The notes beneath the pieces are model-generated. The model was given only the letters and a program-made list of their open reading frames with translations, searched no databases and had not been told where the DNA came from. A stretch of DNA of 64,000 nt from NCBI RefSeq assembly GCF_039542035.1, contig NZ_BAABHJ010000019.1, positions 62,001 to 126,000 on the forward strand, in the 5' to 3' direction. Below, one piece after another: positions 25,145-34,328 of the stretch. Origin of the DNA: Actinoallomurus liliacearum (GTDB taxonomy: Bacteria > Actinomycetota > Actinomycetes > Streptosporangiales > Streptosporangiaceae). The position numbers and the translations under genes are program-made. Each line of letters opens with the position of its first letter. Positions within the stretch are counted from its first letter, which is position 1.

Positions 25145-25247
25145 GACCAGCGCCTACCCGAACCTCGTCACGGCATGCCGTCCCCTCCGGGTACGGCCAG
25201 GTGAGCGGTGCCGACGGCCGTCGCGCGGCCGATGCTTGCCGGGTACT

Positions 25248-25263
25248 TACTGACCTGTCAGTA
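25248..25263. promoter_or_regulatory. TetR operator candidate
   Basis: TACTGACCTGTCAGTA is a perfect 6-bp inverted repeat (TACTGA/TCAGTA) around a 4-base spacer. It ends eight bases before the GTG of the TetR gene, a typical position for autorepression. Confidence 0.7.
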
Positions 25264-25270
25264 TGCAACG

Positions 25271-25876
25271 GTGGATCGGTTGAGCCCGGGCGGCCGGCGG
25301 CTGCTCGACGTCGCGGCGGAGGTCTTCTACGCGGAGGGGATCCGGGCGACCGGCGTGGACACGCTGGTGGAGCGGGCCGGTGTCTCCAAGCCCACGCTCT
25401 ACGCCCAGTTCGGTTCCAAGGAGAACCTCGTGGCCGCGGTGCTCGATCAGCGCCGGCGGCAGCGTCAGGAGGCCCTGGCCTCGTTCCTGGCCGAGAGCGA
25501 CGCCCAGGGCGCCGAGCGAATCCTGGCCGTGTTCGACTGGCTCGCCCGAGGACACGGACGCGAGGGGTTCCGGGGGTGCCCGTTCACGAACGCCGCCGTG
25601 GAGCTGCCCGACCCCGGCCACCCCGCCCGCGCGGTGATCGCCGGGTACAAGGACTGGCTGCGCGACACGCTCACCGCCCTGGCCCGGCAGGCGGGTCTGC
25701 GCGAACCGGAGGAGCTGGGGTTCGCCCTGCTGATGCTGATCGACGGGGCCAACGCGCGGGTCGTGGTGGCCGACGACCGTACGGCCATGCGCCGGGCCAG
25801 GTCGGCCGCCGCCCGGCTCGTGGGGCAGACCGAGGAACCCGACATCGATCCTGCGACCACTCGGAGGACCATGTGA
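25271..25876 (+). CDS. TetR-family transcriptional regulator
   Basis: GTG 25271 gives a 201-residue protein starting 'MDRLSPGGRRLLDVAAEVFYAEGIRATGVDTLVERAGVSKPTLYAQFGSKENLV', shown in part: a standard TetR helix-turn-helix. The C-terminal domain contains 'GREGFRGCPFTNAAVELPDPGHPA'. An upstream in-frame start at 25208 would read through the operator palindrome, so the GTG is preferred; no Shine-Dalgarno is visible and the transcript may be nearly leaderless. The stop overlaps a thioesterase stub (GTGA). Confidence 0.85.
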   Translation: MDRLSPGGRRLLDVAAEVFYAEGIRATGVDTLVERAGVSKPTLYAQFGSKENLVAAVLDQRRRQRQEALASFLAESDAQGAERILAVFDWLARGHGREGFRGCPFTNAAVELPDPGHPARAVIAGYKDWLRDTLTALARQAGLREPEELGFALLMLIDGANARVVVADDRTAMRRARSAAARLVGQTEEPDIDPATTRRTM

Positions 25877-25941
25877 AATCGACCCCGCGGCCCGGGCTGA
25901 CCGCGACGCTCGACTACCGCGTCCCGCAGACCCGGACGTGA
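25873..25941 (+). pseudogene. Thioesterase N-terminal stub
   Basis: GTG 25873 overlaps the TetR stop and opens 22 codons reading 'MKSTPRPGLTATLDYRVPQT'. This is the usual beginning of fluoroacetyl-CoA-thioesterase-like proteins of about 140 residues. The frame ends at once with TGA where family members continue 'VPHLLPE', so the body is deleted. Confidence 0.5.
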
Positions 25942-25947
25942 TCCGGC

Positions 25948-26724
25948 ATGACCACGCGTTCCCCGAACCCCGGCGGCGGCCGTCCGGTGTTCGACGCGCA
26001 TCTGCACATCATCGACCCCCGTTTCCCACTCATCGAGAACAACGGCTACCTGCCGCCCGCCTTCACGGTGGAGGACTACCGTCGGCGGACGAGTGCGCTG
26101 GGGGTGACCGGTGGGGCGGTGGTCTCCGGTTCCTTTCAGGGGTTCGACCAGGATTACCTGGTCGAGGCCCTCCGGCGGCTGGGCGAGGGGTTCGTCGGGG
26201 TCACCCAGTTGCCCGTCTCGGTGACCGACGAGGAGATCGCGCGGCTGAACGCGGAGGGCGTACGGGCCGTGCGGTTCAACGTACGCCGCGGCGGTTCGGA
26301 GACCCTCGACCATCTGGAGACCCTGGCCCGCCGCGTCAACGAGGTCGCCGGCTGGCACACCGAGCTCTACATCGACGCCCGCGACCTGCCCGACCTGACG
26401 CCCGTCCTGCGCACGCTGCCGGCGGTGAGCGTCGACCACCTGGGCCTCACCGAGGACGGGCTGCCGCACCTGCTCTCCCTGGTCGACGGCGGCGCCCGCG
26501 TCAAGGCGACCGGCTTCGGCCGCGTCGACCTCGAGGTGACCAAGGCGGTTCAGGCCGTGGTCGCCGCGAACCCCCGGTCCCTCATGTTCGGCACGGACCT
26601 GCCCTCCACCCGCGCCCGTCGCCCGTTCCACGAGGACGACGTCCGGCTGCTCACCGACGCGGTCGGGCCCGAGCACGCCCAGGCGGTCCTGCACGACAAC
26701 GCCGCCGCGTTCTACCGAGTCTGA
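25948..26724 (+). CDS. Amidohydrolase-family metal-dependent hydrolase
   Basis: This 258-residue TIM-barrel hydrolase has the N-terminal metal motif 'VFDAHLHIID', later His in 'VSVDHLG', and the C-terminal 'LMFGTDLPSTRARRPF' with the metal Asp. It resembles COG3618-type lactonases and decarboxylases of aromatic-acid or sugar pathways. It follows the TetR/thioesterase pair by a few bases and may be under the same control. Confidence 0.82.
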   Translation: MTTRSPNPGGGRPVFDAHLHIIDPRFPLIENNGYLPPAFTVEDYRRRTSALGVTGGAVVSGSFQGFDQDYLVEALRRLGEGFVGVTQLPVSVTDEEIARLNAEGVRAVRFNVRRGGSETLDHLETLARRVNEVAGWHTELYIDARDLPDLTPVLRTLPAVSVDHLGLTEDGLPHLLSLVDGGARVKATGFGRVDLEVTKAVQAVVAANPRSLMFGTDLPSTRARRPFHEDDVRLLTDAVGPEHAQAVLHDNAAAFYRV

Positions 26725-26873
26725 ACGCCGCCCGTGGGGCAAGGGCGGGCCATCGGGACCGACGGCCGGGCTTAGCCTGGGGATGGTCCGGTCACGGTCC
26801 GGTGCGGGACCGCGCCGACCCGCCTGAGCGCCGGCGGGCTGCCCGTGCGCCGGAACCTAGGGAGTGAGCGGGC

Positions 26874-27239
26874 ATGAGACTGCACGGCACCGCCTGCCGA
26901 GTGACGATCTTCATCGGCGAGACCGACCAGTACCACCACAAGCCGCTCTACACCGAGATCGTGCACCGGGCCCACCAGCGCGGACTGGCCGGCGCCAGCG
27001 TCTTCCGCGGCATCGAGGGCTTCGGTGCCTCATCCCATATCCACACCAGCCGGATCCTGTCGCTCAGTGACGACCTGCCGCTGGCCATCGTGATCGTCGA
27101 CGCCGAAGACAAGATCGTCGAGTTCCTTCTCGAACTCGACGAACTCGTCGACGAGGGCCTGGTCATCCTCGATCCGGTGGAGGTCTACCGCTACGTCGGC
27201 CGCGACCAGAAGCGCGACGAGAAGAAGGCGAAGCGGTGA
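26874..27239 (+). CDS. DUF190 protein
   Basis: This 121-residue PII-like protein has the DUF190 signature 'RVTIFIGETDQYHHKPLYTEIVHRAHQRGLAGASVFRGIEGFG', given here in shortened form, and 'LPLAIVIVDAEDKI'. DUF190 genes often accompany fluoride exporter crcB, but no crcB is adjacent here. The C-terminal tail is Lys-rich. Function unknown; a nucleotide-sensing role is inferred from the PII-like fold. Confidence 0.85.
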   Translation: MRLHGTACRVTIFIGETDQYHHKPLYTEIVHRAHQRGLAGASVFRGIEGFGASSHIHTSRILSLSDDLPLAIVIVDAEDKIVEFLLELDELVDEGLVILDPVEVYRYVGRDQKRDEKKAKR

Positions 27240-27284
27240 CGGTCCCGCCGGTGCCGGTTGGCGGCTCGGGCCGTCCGGTCCGCG

Positions 27285-27482
27285 TCATTTGCTGGGCTGG
27301 GGCGTCTTGCAGGAGATCTTCGGGTTGACGCCGGTGTAGTTGAGGGGTCCGGCGATGATCGTGACGAGGAGCGTGCCCGCCTGCGAGCAGTTCTTCGGGC
27401 CACTGCTGTAGTAGTGACGTTGCCCGGCGGCGATGGCGCCGATGATGAGCCACAAGAGGACGATGACCGAGGTCAGTCTCAT
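27285..27482 (-). CDS. Small single-helix membrane protein
   Basis: ATG 27482 with GGAG five bases upstream encodes 65 residues. One hydrophobic helix ('SVIVLLWLIIGAIAAGQ', residues 5-21) precedes a short outside domain with two Cys ('NCSQAGTLLVTIIAGPLNYTGVNPKISC'), likely a disulfide. Similar small proteins of unknown function are widespread in actinobacteria. It is divergent from the peptidase operon. Confidence 0.75.
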   Translation of the reverse strand: MRLTSVIVLLWLIIGAIAAGQRHYYSSGPKNCSQAGTLLVTIIAGPLNYTGVNPKISCKTPQPSK

Positions 27483-27642
27483 CGTTACTCCAACGACCGT
27501 GCCGGCCGGCGGTCGGCGCCGCTGGAGCGACGGAGCCGACCCCATGCCGACGGATGGGGGGACGGACGCCGGGCTTGTACCCAGATCGCGGTCGAATAGG
27601 CCCGTACACCTGAGACCTGGGTACCCCGAAGGTAAAGCGCAG

Positions 27643-27680
27643 GTCAAGTCTTGACTTTGTCGTCTATGGACAAATAGAAC
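27643..27680 (+). promoter_or_regulatory. Promoter with two nested inverted repeats
   Basis: TTGACT (27651-27656) and TAGAAC (27675-27680) with an 18-base spacer fit a housekeeping sigma promoter for the peptidase operon. GTCAAGTCTTGAC (27643-27655) is a perfect inverted repeat over the -35 box, and TTTGTC-N7-GACAAA (27656-27674) fills the spacer; both are candidate operators. Confidence 0.6.
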
Positions 27681-27761
27681 CCGATCATGCCTTTTGCGTG
27701 ATTTCAGGGGGGCGTCCGGCTTGTGTCTTGACGCGTCACGCGCCGAGTGAAGGGACCTCTC

Positions 27762-30200
27762 ATGTCGGGTTCTCGCAGGCCGGGGAGGGTGGGACGGCGA
27801 GCGGCGTGGCTCGCCGTGTCCGCCGCCCTCGCTTTGAGTCCGCTACCGGTGCTGGCCCAGAGCACCCCGAACGGCGACGTCGCCGCCGAACGCCGGTCCA
27901 GCAACGAGCAGAACGGCGTCGCGCTGATGCGCATCGTCGTCCCCGACCAGGCCGGCGTCGACCGGCTGAACGACCTCGGTATCGACCTCGCCGAATACAG
28001 CAAGCCGGTGGACGGCGGCATCGAGGTGCACGCCGTCCTGAGCCCCGAGGAGACCCGGGACCTGAGAGGCAAGGGCTTCGATGTCCGCGACGCCATCTCC
28101 GACCAGGCCGACGTGGCGAAGCTGCGGCAGGAGCGCGCGAAGACGCTACGAACGCTCGCGGACGAGGCGCGGAGCGGCGACACGCTGACCCCGCTCCGGG
28201 CCGAGTGGTTCACCAGCCTCGACGGGCAGCGCTTCCTGTCGGTCGAGGTGAAGACGAGCGATCCCGCGGCGACGAACATCCTCACGGCCTCGTGGAACGG
28301 CGGCGCGGGCACCCCGCCGGGTTCCGGTGGCACCGCGACGATGTCCCGGTTCACCGATGCGGGGCAGTACATGTACCACCGGTTCAATACGCCGCTGGCC
28401 ATCGACGTCACGCCGACCGAGGTGACGGTCACGAGCACCAGCGGAGGCTCGGTCACCGTCCCGGTGAAGAAGTGGCTGGGCGAACCGCGCAAGGCGCCGA
28501 GCCCGCACTATGTCAGCGACTTCGTCGACCATTACATGGACCCGACCGAGGTCTACCAGCGGATCGACGCGCTCGCCAAGGAGTTCCCCGGGCAAGCGGC
28601 GATCGTCAAGCTGCCGTACAAGACGAACGGATACCGACGGCACGCCCAGGCGCAGTTCGGTTCCGCCGCGGCGAGCACCTTCTACGTGACGTCGCAGGCG
28701 TACGGCTCCGAGGGCGGCAACGACGTCACGGTCACGCTGGCCAAGCCGGATCAGGCGTCCGCTCCGCTGACGGTGTCGCTCGACCAGGACAACGTCACCG
28801 TCGATCTGGCGACGAACGCCGAAGGCGTGGTCACCAGCACGGCGAAGCAGGTCGTTGACGCGCTGAACACCGAAGCCGGGAAACTGCTGAGCGCGAGCAC
28901 CTACCGCGGCAACGCGGGCGACGGGGTGGTGGCCGAGGCCGCCACGACGCGGCTCACCGACAACCTGCACGCGCCGGCGAGTGTGTCACGTGATCCGTTC
29001 CAGATGCGGGCGCTGCGCATCGGCAAGACGCGCGACGGGTCGAAACCGGGGGTCTTCCTCTACTGCCAGGAACACGCCCGCGAGTGGGTGACCCCGCTGA
29101 CGTGCGTCGAGACCGCCGAGCGGCTCCTGCGCAACTACCGGCACGACCCGAACACCCGCAAGCTCGTCGACGACCTCGACATCTTCGTCCTGCCGTCCGT
29201 GAACCCCGACGGGGCGCACTACAGCTTGTACGACTTCAACATGCAGCGCCGGAACATGACCGACCACTGCGGTCCCACCGAGTCCGATCCGGCGTACCGC
29301 AACTCCTGGGGCGTCGACCTCAACCGGAATTTCTCGGTCGGTTCCGTCTACGACGGCTACAGCGGCGCGTCGACGTCCTGCCGCAGCGACACGTACGCCG
29401 GCCCGGCCGAGCTCTCGGAGCCGGAGTCGAGGAACGAGGTGTGGCTGACGCACCAATTCCCGAACATCAAGTTCGCGATGAACACCCACTCCTACGGCGG
29501 CTACTTCATGTGGCCTCCCGGGGCGTACAAGGTGCCCGGCCGCGAACTGCTGCCCCGGGCCGATCTCGGCACCGAGACCTTCTTCTGGTCGGCCTCCGAC
29601 CACATCCTGTCCACGGTGCAGAACTGGCGCGGCACCGCCATCTGGCCGGGGCGAACGGGTCCGGTGCCCGACGTTCTCTACTCGGCGGCGGGCAACAGCG
29701 CGGATGAGCACTGGTACAACCGGGGCATCATCGGCTGGGACTTCGAGGTCGGCGCCGATGTCTGGAATCCGGCGACCAAGCAGTTCAACGCGGTCGGCTT
29801 CCAGCCTCCGTTCGCCGAAGGGCACGAGGAGGCGATGGAGTTCGCCAACGGGCAGATCGGGATCCTCGAGGTCGCGCGAGCGTACGCGTCGGACAAGGTG
29901 CCGCCGAAGTCGAAGCTCGTCATCACCGGCCGGGACACCGGCGCCACGAAGTTCACGTTCACGATCGACGAGCCGGCGACGATCTACTACACCCTCGACG
30001 GCAGCCGCCCGACCCTGAACTCCCCGAAGCTCAAGGCGGCGGGGATGCGCGAGGGGCCGGAACAGCTCACGGTCGACAAGACCACCGAGGTCAAGTGGTT
30101 CTCCGTCGACATCGCGGGCAACGTCGAGAAGAACTACAAGCCCGCCGGCAAGGGCGACGGCTACCGCCGTCAGACCGTGACCGTCGGGGGCGGGCGATGA
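27762..30200 (+). CDS. Secreted M14 zinc carboxypeptidase
   Basis: This 812-residue protein starts with a signal peptide (RRPGRVGRRAAW, hydrophobic core, 'PVLAQS' cleavage region). After an N-terminal propeptide-like region and a DUF-type insert, the M14 catalytic domain carries the zinc motif 'EHARE' (His438, Glu441), the third ligand in 'NTHSYGG' (His576) and the catalytic Glu in 'WDFEVGA' (Glu662). A C-terminal Ig/CBM-like beta domain ('PATIYYTLDGSRPTLNSPKLKAA') follows. ATG 27762 is preferred over the GTG at 27747 because GAAGGGA lies six bases upstream. The stop overlaps the start of a second M14 enzyme. Confidence 0.88.
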   Translation: MSGSRRPGRVGRRAAWLAVSAALALSPLPVLAQSTPNGDVAAERRSSNEQNGVALMRIVVPDQAGVDRLNDLGIDLAEYSKPVDGGIEVHAVLSPEETRDLRGKGFDVRDAISDQADVAKLRQERAKTLRTLADEARSGDTLTPLRAEWFTSLDGQRFLSVEVKTSDPAATNILTASWNGGAGTPPGSGGTATMSRFTDAGQYMYHRFNTPLAIDVTPTEVTVTSTSGGSVTVPVKKWLGEPRKAPSPHYVSDFVDHYMDPTEVYQRIDALAKEFPGQAAIVKLPYKTNGYRRHAQAQFGSAAASTFYVTSQAYGSEGGNDVTVTLAKPDQASAPLTVSLDQDNVTVDLATNAEGVVTSTAKQVVDALNTEAGKLLSASTYRGNAGDGVVAEAATTRLTDNLHAPASVSRDPFQMRALRIGKTRDGSKPGVFLYCQEHAREWVTPLTCVETAERLLRNYRHDPNTRKLVDDLDIFVLPSVNPDGAHYSLYDFNMQRRNMTDHCGPTESDPAYRNSWGVDLNRNFSVGSVYDGYSGASTSCRSDTYAGPAELSEPESRNEVWLTHQFPNIKFAMNTHSYGGYFMWPPGAYKVPGRELLPRADLGTETFFWSASDHILSTVQNWRGTAIWPGRTGPVPDVLYSAAGNSADEHWYNRGIIGWDFEVGADVWNPATKQFNAVGFQPPFAEGHEEAMEFANGQIGILEVARAYASDKVPPKSKLVITGRDTGATKFTFTIDEPATIYYTLDGSRPTLNSPKLKAAGMREGPEQLTVDKTTEVKWFSVDIAGNVEKNYKPAGKGDGYRRQTVTVGGGR

Positions 30201-32998
30201 GCCGGAAGGCGGTGGCCATCGCCGCCCTGACGATCACCTGCGCGGCGCTGACGAACGGGGTGGGCGCGAACGCGAACGCCGCCCCCACCGCCCCCGGGCG
30301 ATGCGGCAGCGACCCCAACGCTCATCTCTCCTCGGTGCCCAGTCCCGAGAAGTTCTTCGGCTTCCCCCTCGGCAAGGGCCAGCAGCGCGTGGTCACGACG
30401 GAGGAGATCCAGAAGTACGTCGCGGCCGTCGGGAAGGCCTCGGACCGCGTGGTCACCGGCACGATGGCGCACAGCGTCTCCGGACAGCCGTTGCCGTACG
30501 CGATCGTGTCGAACGAGCGGCACGTCGCTCCCGAACAGCTCAACAAGATCGCGGAGCGGATCCGGGAACTACGGGACCCCCGGAGCCTGAAATCCGGCAA
30601 GGCGGCTCGTATCGCCGAGGACACCCCGGCCATCGTGTGGGTGGCGGGGAACGTGCACGGCGGTGAGAAGAGCGGCGGCGACGCCGCTCTCCGGACGCTG
30701 TACGAACTGGCCGCCGGGCTCTCGTGTGACGTCGCGAAGCGCAACGAGGAACTCGTCACGGTCATCGTCCCGACGCAGAACCCCGATGGCCGCGACGCGG
30801 GCCGCCGGCAGAACGACTACGGCTTCGACCTGAACCGCGACTGGTTCGCGCGTACGCAGCCGGAGACCGACGGCAAGGTCGCGCTGCTGCGGGACTACCC
30901 GCCGCAGATCTTCGTCGACGCGCACGAGATGGGGGGTTCGCAGTACTTCTTCCCGCCGAACGCCGACCCGATCCACCATGAGATCGCGAGCGAGCCGGTC
31001 GACTGGATCAACCGCATCGGCAAGGCGAACGCCGCCGGCTTCGGCTACAACGGCGCCTGCGGTGGCTCCGTCACCACGGAGTGCTACTTCAATTATCAGT
31101 CCTACGACCTGTTCTACATGGGTTACGGCGACACGGTGCCCACCACCGGCTTCGGCGCCGCCGGCATGACGTTCGAGAAGGGCAGCGCCTCCGCGGTCGA
31201 GGACCGGGTCCAGCAGCAGATCAACACCCAGTGGGCCACGACCGGCTGGGCCGCCGACAACAAGCGCGAGATCCTGCGCGGCTACTACAAAGTCTGGCAG
31301 GACGCGCTGGCCGAGGGCAGGAGCGGCGCGCTCGAGCCGAACCAAGTCGTGCAGCCGACCAACCAGGTCGAGTACCCGGTACCCGACATCAAGGTCCGGT
31401 CCTACTTCCTGCTCCCCGACCGCCAGCTCGGCGACGTGCGCCGGCTGGTCGAGCGCCTGCGCGGCATGGACGTCGAGGTCTACCGGCTCAAGGAAGCGGC
31501 CACGGTGCCGGACGCGCACGTCTTCGGCGGCCGCCGCGCCAAGAACCTCAAGGTTCCGGCGGGGACGTACTGGATCCCCATGGCACAGCCGCAGAAGCAC
31601 TGGATCCAGGCCCTGCTCGGGGAGGATCCCTACGTACCGTTCCCCTACTTCTACGACGTCTCGTCCTGGAGCAACCCGCTGCTCTCGGGCATCCAGACGG
31701 TCTACACCGGGGACGACCTCGCGCCGGAGGCCGACCGGGTGCGGCGGATCGACGGCGGCGTCGGTTCCGCGGCGCCCGCCCGCGGGTCGTACGGCTACCC
31801 GCTGGACTCCGCGGCCGCGGCCGAGCTGACGTTCAAGCTGCTCGGCCGTGGTGTCGCGCTCACCCGGGATCTCCGGACCGGAGTGGTGAGCCTGCCGGCG
31901 AACGCGCTGCCGCCGGACGCGCTGGACGGGCTCGCCCGGCCGCTCGGCGTGACCGTCACCGGCAGCAGGGCGGCCGCCTCGGGCGTCGCGCTCCGCAGAC
32001 CGGACGTCGGCCTCTTCGCCGGCACCGGCGTCTCGACGACCTCCGGGTCGTACGGTGAGGCGCGCTACGTCCTCGGCTCGCGCTGGGGTCTCGGCCTCAC
32101 CCCGGTCACCACCGCCGACATCAACGGCAACACCCCGGCGTTCACCCAGCGCACCGCGCTGCTCGTCCCCGACGGGAGCAGCGCGAACGGCGGCCTCACC
32201 GCGCAGGGCCTGGCCAACCTGAAGGCCTGGGTCGAGAAGGGCGGCAGCTACCTGGGTGTGCGCAACGAGGGCACCCGTGTCGCGCGGGCGGCCGGGCTCA
32301 CCTCGACGACCGAGAAGACACCGCCGAAGGACTACACGGTCATCGGCTCGCACTTCCGAGTCGACGTGGACGCGACCAGCCCGGTGGCCCTCGGCCGGCC
32401 GCGGGAGGACTTCGCGTTCAACAACTCGGACCCGATCCTCACCCCGACCCGGACCGGCACCAACGTGCTCGGCTACCCGGCCGGCGACACGTTCTGGTCG
32501 AACGGCTACACGGTGCACGGCGACGCCCTGAAGGGCACGGCGGCGCTGGTCGACGAGCCGGTGGGCGGCGGCAACGCGGTGCTGTTCGCGTTCGACCCGA
32601 TGTTCCGCGCCTACAACGACAGCGGCACTCACCTGCTGGCCAACGCGCTGCTCGCGGGCGCGCCGGTCAGGACGGCGACGGCCGCGCCGCGGCGGACCGC
32701 GACCGCGGGCGCCGACGCGAACGCCCTGCGCGCCGCGGCGGCGAAGGCTCCCGTACGGGAGAACCTCGGCGGCGACTGGCGGCCCATCACCATCCAGGTG
32801 AGCCGGGCCGACCTGGCGCGGACCGAGGCCGTCGTCGCCCGCTACACCGGTACGGCGAAGGCGGAGACCACCGGCGACACCGGATACGTCACCATCCCCA
32901 ACCCGAAGGGGCTGTCCGCGGACGAGCACCCGTTCCTCCGCGACCTGGTCCGCGACCTGCACGACGCGGGCATCTCGCCGCGCTCGGTCGTGGCGTGA
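30197..32998 (+). CDS. Second secreted M14-family zinc peptidase
   Basis: This 933-residue protein has a signal peptide ('AVAIAALTITCAALTNGVGANANAA'-type). The zinc motif is 'GNVHGGEKSGGD' (His154, Glu157) with the third ligand in 'VDAHEMGG' (His243); 'NPDGRDAGRRQNDYGFDLNRDW' is the substrate loop. The long C-terminal half includes a glutamine-amidotransferase-like alpha/beta region ('LKAWVEKGGSYLGVRNEG'), as in the large actinobacterial M14 proteins. It is translationally coupled (ATGA) to the preceding peptidase, so both are exported together, probably for extracellular protein or peptide use. Confidence 0.87.
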   Translation: MSRKAVAIAALTITCAALTNGVGANANAAPTAPGRCGSDPNAHLSSVPSPEKFFGFPLGKGQQRVVTTEEIQKYVAAVGKASDRVVTGTMAHSVSGQPLPYAIVSNERHVAPEQLNKIAERIRELRDPRSLKSGKAARIAEDTPAIVWVAGNVHGGEKSGGDAALRTLYELAAGLSCDVAKRNEELVTVIVPTQNPDGRDAGRRQNDYGFDLNRDWFARTQPETDGKVALLRDYPPQIFVDAHEMGGSQYFFPPNADPIHHEIASEPVDWINRIGKANAAGFGYNGACGGSVTTECYFNYQSYDLFYMGYGDTVPTTGFGAAGMTFEKGSASAVEDRVQQQINTQWATTGWAADNKREILRGYYKVWQDALAEGRSGALEPNQVVQPTNQVEYPVPDIKVRSYFLLPDRQLGDVRRLVERLRGMDVEVYRLKEAATVPDAHVFGGRRAKNLKVPAGTYWIPMAQPQKHWIQALLGEDPYVPFPYFYDVSSWSNPLLSGIQTVYTGDDLAPEADRVRRIDGGVGSAAPARGSYGYPLDSAAAAELTFKLLGRGVALTRDLRTGVVSLPANALPPDALDGLARPLGVTVTGSRAAASGVALRRPDVGLFAGTGVSTTSGSYGEARYVLGSRWGLGLTPVTTADINGNTPAFTQRTALLVPDGSSANGGLTAQGLANLKAWVEKGGSYLGVRNEGTRVARAAGLTSTTEKTPPKDYTVIGSHFRVDVDATSPVALGRPREDFAFNNSDPILTPTRTGTNVLGYPAGDTFWSNGYTVHGDALKGTAALVDEPVGGGNAVLFAFDPMFRAYNDSGTHLLANALLAGAPVRTATAAPRRTATAGADANALRAAAAKAPVRENLGGDWRPITIQVSRADLARTEAVVARYTGTAKAETTGDTGYVTIPNPKGLSADEHPFLRDLVRDLHDAGISPRSVVA

Positions 32999-33088
32999 TC
33001 CATGCACCGGCCGGGCCGACACGTCCTCGTCCTTCGGCCCGGGCGGTACCGGAAGGACTGATCAGGGCGGCGCGGGTGCGCTGAGAGG

Positions 33089-33119
33089 GCCCGGCAGGCG
33101 GTGTCATCGCCTGCCGGGC
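33089..33119. terminator. Bidirectional terminator
   Basis: GCCCGGCAGGCG and CGCCTGCCGGGC form a perfect 12-bp stem with a 7-base loop between the convergent peptidase and methyltransferase genes. It marks the left border of the biosynthetic cluster. Confidence 0.8.
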
Positions 33120-34136
33120 TCAGCCGGTCGCGGGCTTCCGGCAGACGACCAGCGTCTCGTTGGCGTCGAGCCGCTGGTCGTCCACCGTCGCGAAACCGAC
33201 GGACGTGGCCAGTTCCCGCAGCTCGCCGACGGTGTACTCGCCGCCCTCCTCGGTGACCAGCGCCATGATGAGGCTGGCGACGAGGTTGTCCACGTCGGCG
33301 AACGCCTCGTCGAGCATCCGGTCGTAGACCAGGAGCACGCCGCCCGGCTCGAGCGCCCGGAACGCCGCGCGGAGCAGATGGGCCCGCTGCTCCCACGACC
33401 AGTTGTGCAGGACGTGGCCGAAGACCATCAGGTCGGTGCGGGGCAGCGGATCGCGGAAGAAGTCGCCGGCGTGGAAGGACACCTTTCCCGTCAGGCCCAG
33501 CTCCGCCATGTGCTCGCTGAACACCGGTTCGAGCTGCGGCAGGTCGAACACGTGCCCGGCGAGGGCGGGCCACGCGGCGACGATCCGGCCCACGAGGCCG
33601 CCGCGGCAACCGCCGACGTCGACCACCGAACGGTGGGCGGACCAGTCGACGGCCTCCAGCAGCGGGGAGACGACCGTTCCGAGCGAGCCCTCCATCATCC
33701 GGGCGTACCGCCGGACCTCGGCCGGGTCGTCGAGCATCGCGGTGAAGTCGCCCGGGCTCGACCGCGGCCGGCCACTGCGCAGCGTGTCGGTCAGCCCGTC
33801 CCACAGGGCGTACAGGTTCGCCTTGGCTCCGAGCAGCGTGGAGCCGACGTAGCCGTCCAGGCCGGCGACCAGGTGGCGGTCCGCGTCGGCCGAGTTCCGG
33901 AACCGGCCCTCGTCCTCCCGCAGGACGCCGAGGGCGACGAGCAGCCGCAGGAGGTCACGCAGTCCCCGGCCGTGCAGGCCGAGGCGTACGCGGATCTCCT
34001 CCGCCGTGGCCGGATCGTCGTGCAGCGCGGTGAACAGACCGAGTTCCACCGCGGTGAGCAGAGCCTGGGCTTCGCAGAACGCGTGGCCCAGGCGGAGCAC
34101 GTCTCGCTCAGATCCGGCAATGGCCGTACCCGCCAT
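33120..34136 (-). CDS. O-methyltransferase, plant OMT-like class (cluster MT 1)
   Basis: This 338-residue protein has an N-terminal winged-helix dimerisation domain and a SAM domain with motif I 'VVDVGGCRGGLVGRIV' (the usual third Gly is Cys). The catalytic His is present in 'GHVLHNWSWEQRAHLL'. 'LEPGGVLLVYDRML' follows. Such enzymes methylate phenolic hydroxyls of aromatic polyketides. AAGGGGG lies six bases before ATG 34136. It is divergent from a ferredoxin gene, with a promoter element shared with another cluster promoter at 48008-48042. Confidence 0.87.
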   Translation of the reverse strand: MAGTAIAGSERDVLRLGHAFCEAQALLTAVELGLFTALHDDPATAEEIRVRLGLHGRGLRDLLRLLVALGVLREDEGRFRNSADADRHLVAGLDGYVGSTLLGAKANLYALWDGLTDTLRSGRPRSSPGDFTAMLDDPAEVRRYARMMEGSLGTVVSPLLEAVDWSAHRSVVDVGGCRGGLVGRIVAAWPALAGHVFDLPQLEPVFSEHMAELGLTGKVSFHAGDFFRDPLPRTDLMVFGHVLHNWSWEQRAHLLRAAFRALEPGGVLLVYDRMLDEAFADVDNLVASLIMALVTEEGGEYTVGELRELATSVGFATVDDQRLDANETLVVCRKPATG

Positions 34137-34157
34137 CGGTATCCCCCTTCGCCGATG

Positions 34158-34192
34158 CGATCGTGCCGTCGCCGCATGGAGGATCACTCGAG
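34158..34192. promoter_or_regulatory. Cluster promoter element, copy A
   Basis: This 35-base segment matches 48008-48042 at 28 of 35 positions without gaps, including CGATCGTGCC and GATCACTCGAG exactly. TCGAGTT at 34188 and TCGAGTC at 34221 are spaced 33 bases (three helical steps of 11). Confidence 0.6.
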
Positions 34193-34328
34193 TTGCGCGC
34201 GGGCGGCGCGGGCCGCGCAGTCGAGTCAGGCGCGAACATCCGGCCGCATACTCCTGCTGACATGTTCCCGGCGACGTGAGACGGCCATCGGGGCACGCAC
34301 CCGGGCGGCCGTCGGAACGGTGGCGATG

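Noticed and set aside
26725..26873. Possible fluoride riboswitch upstream of the DUF190 gene
   Set aside because: GGGGATGG and an ACCGC stretch are present, but the CTGATGNCNCCTAC-like 3' part and pseudoknot cannot be fitted.
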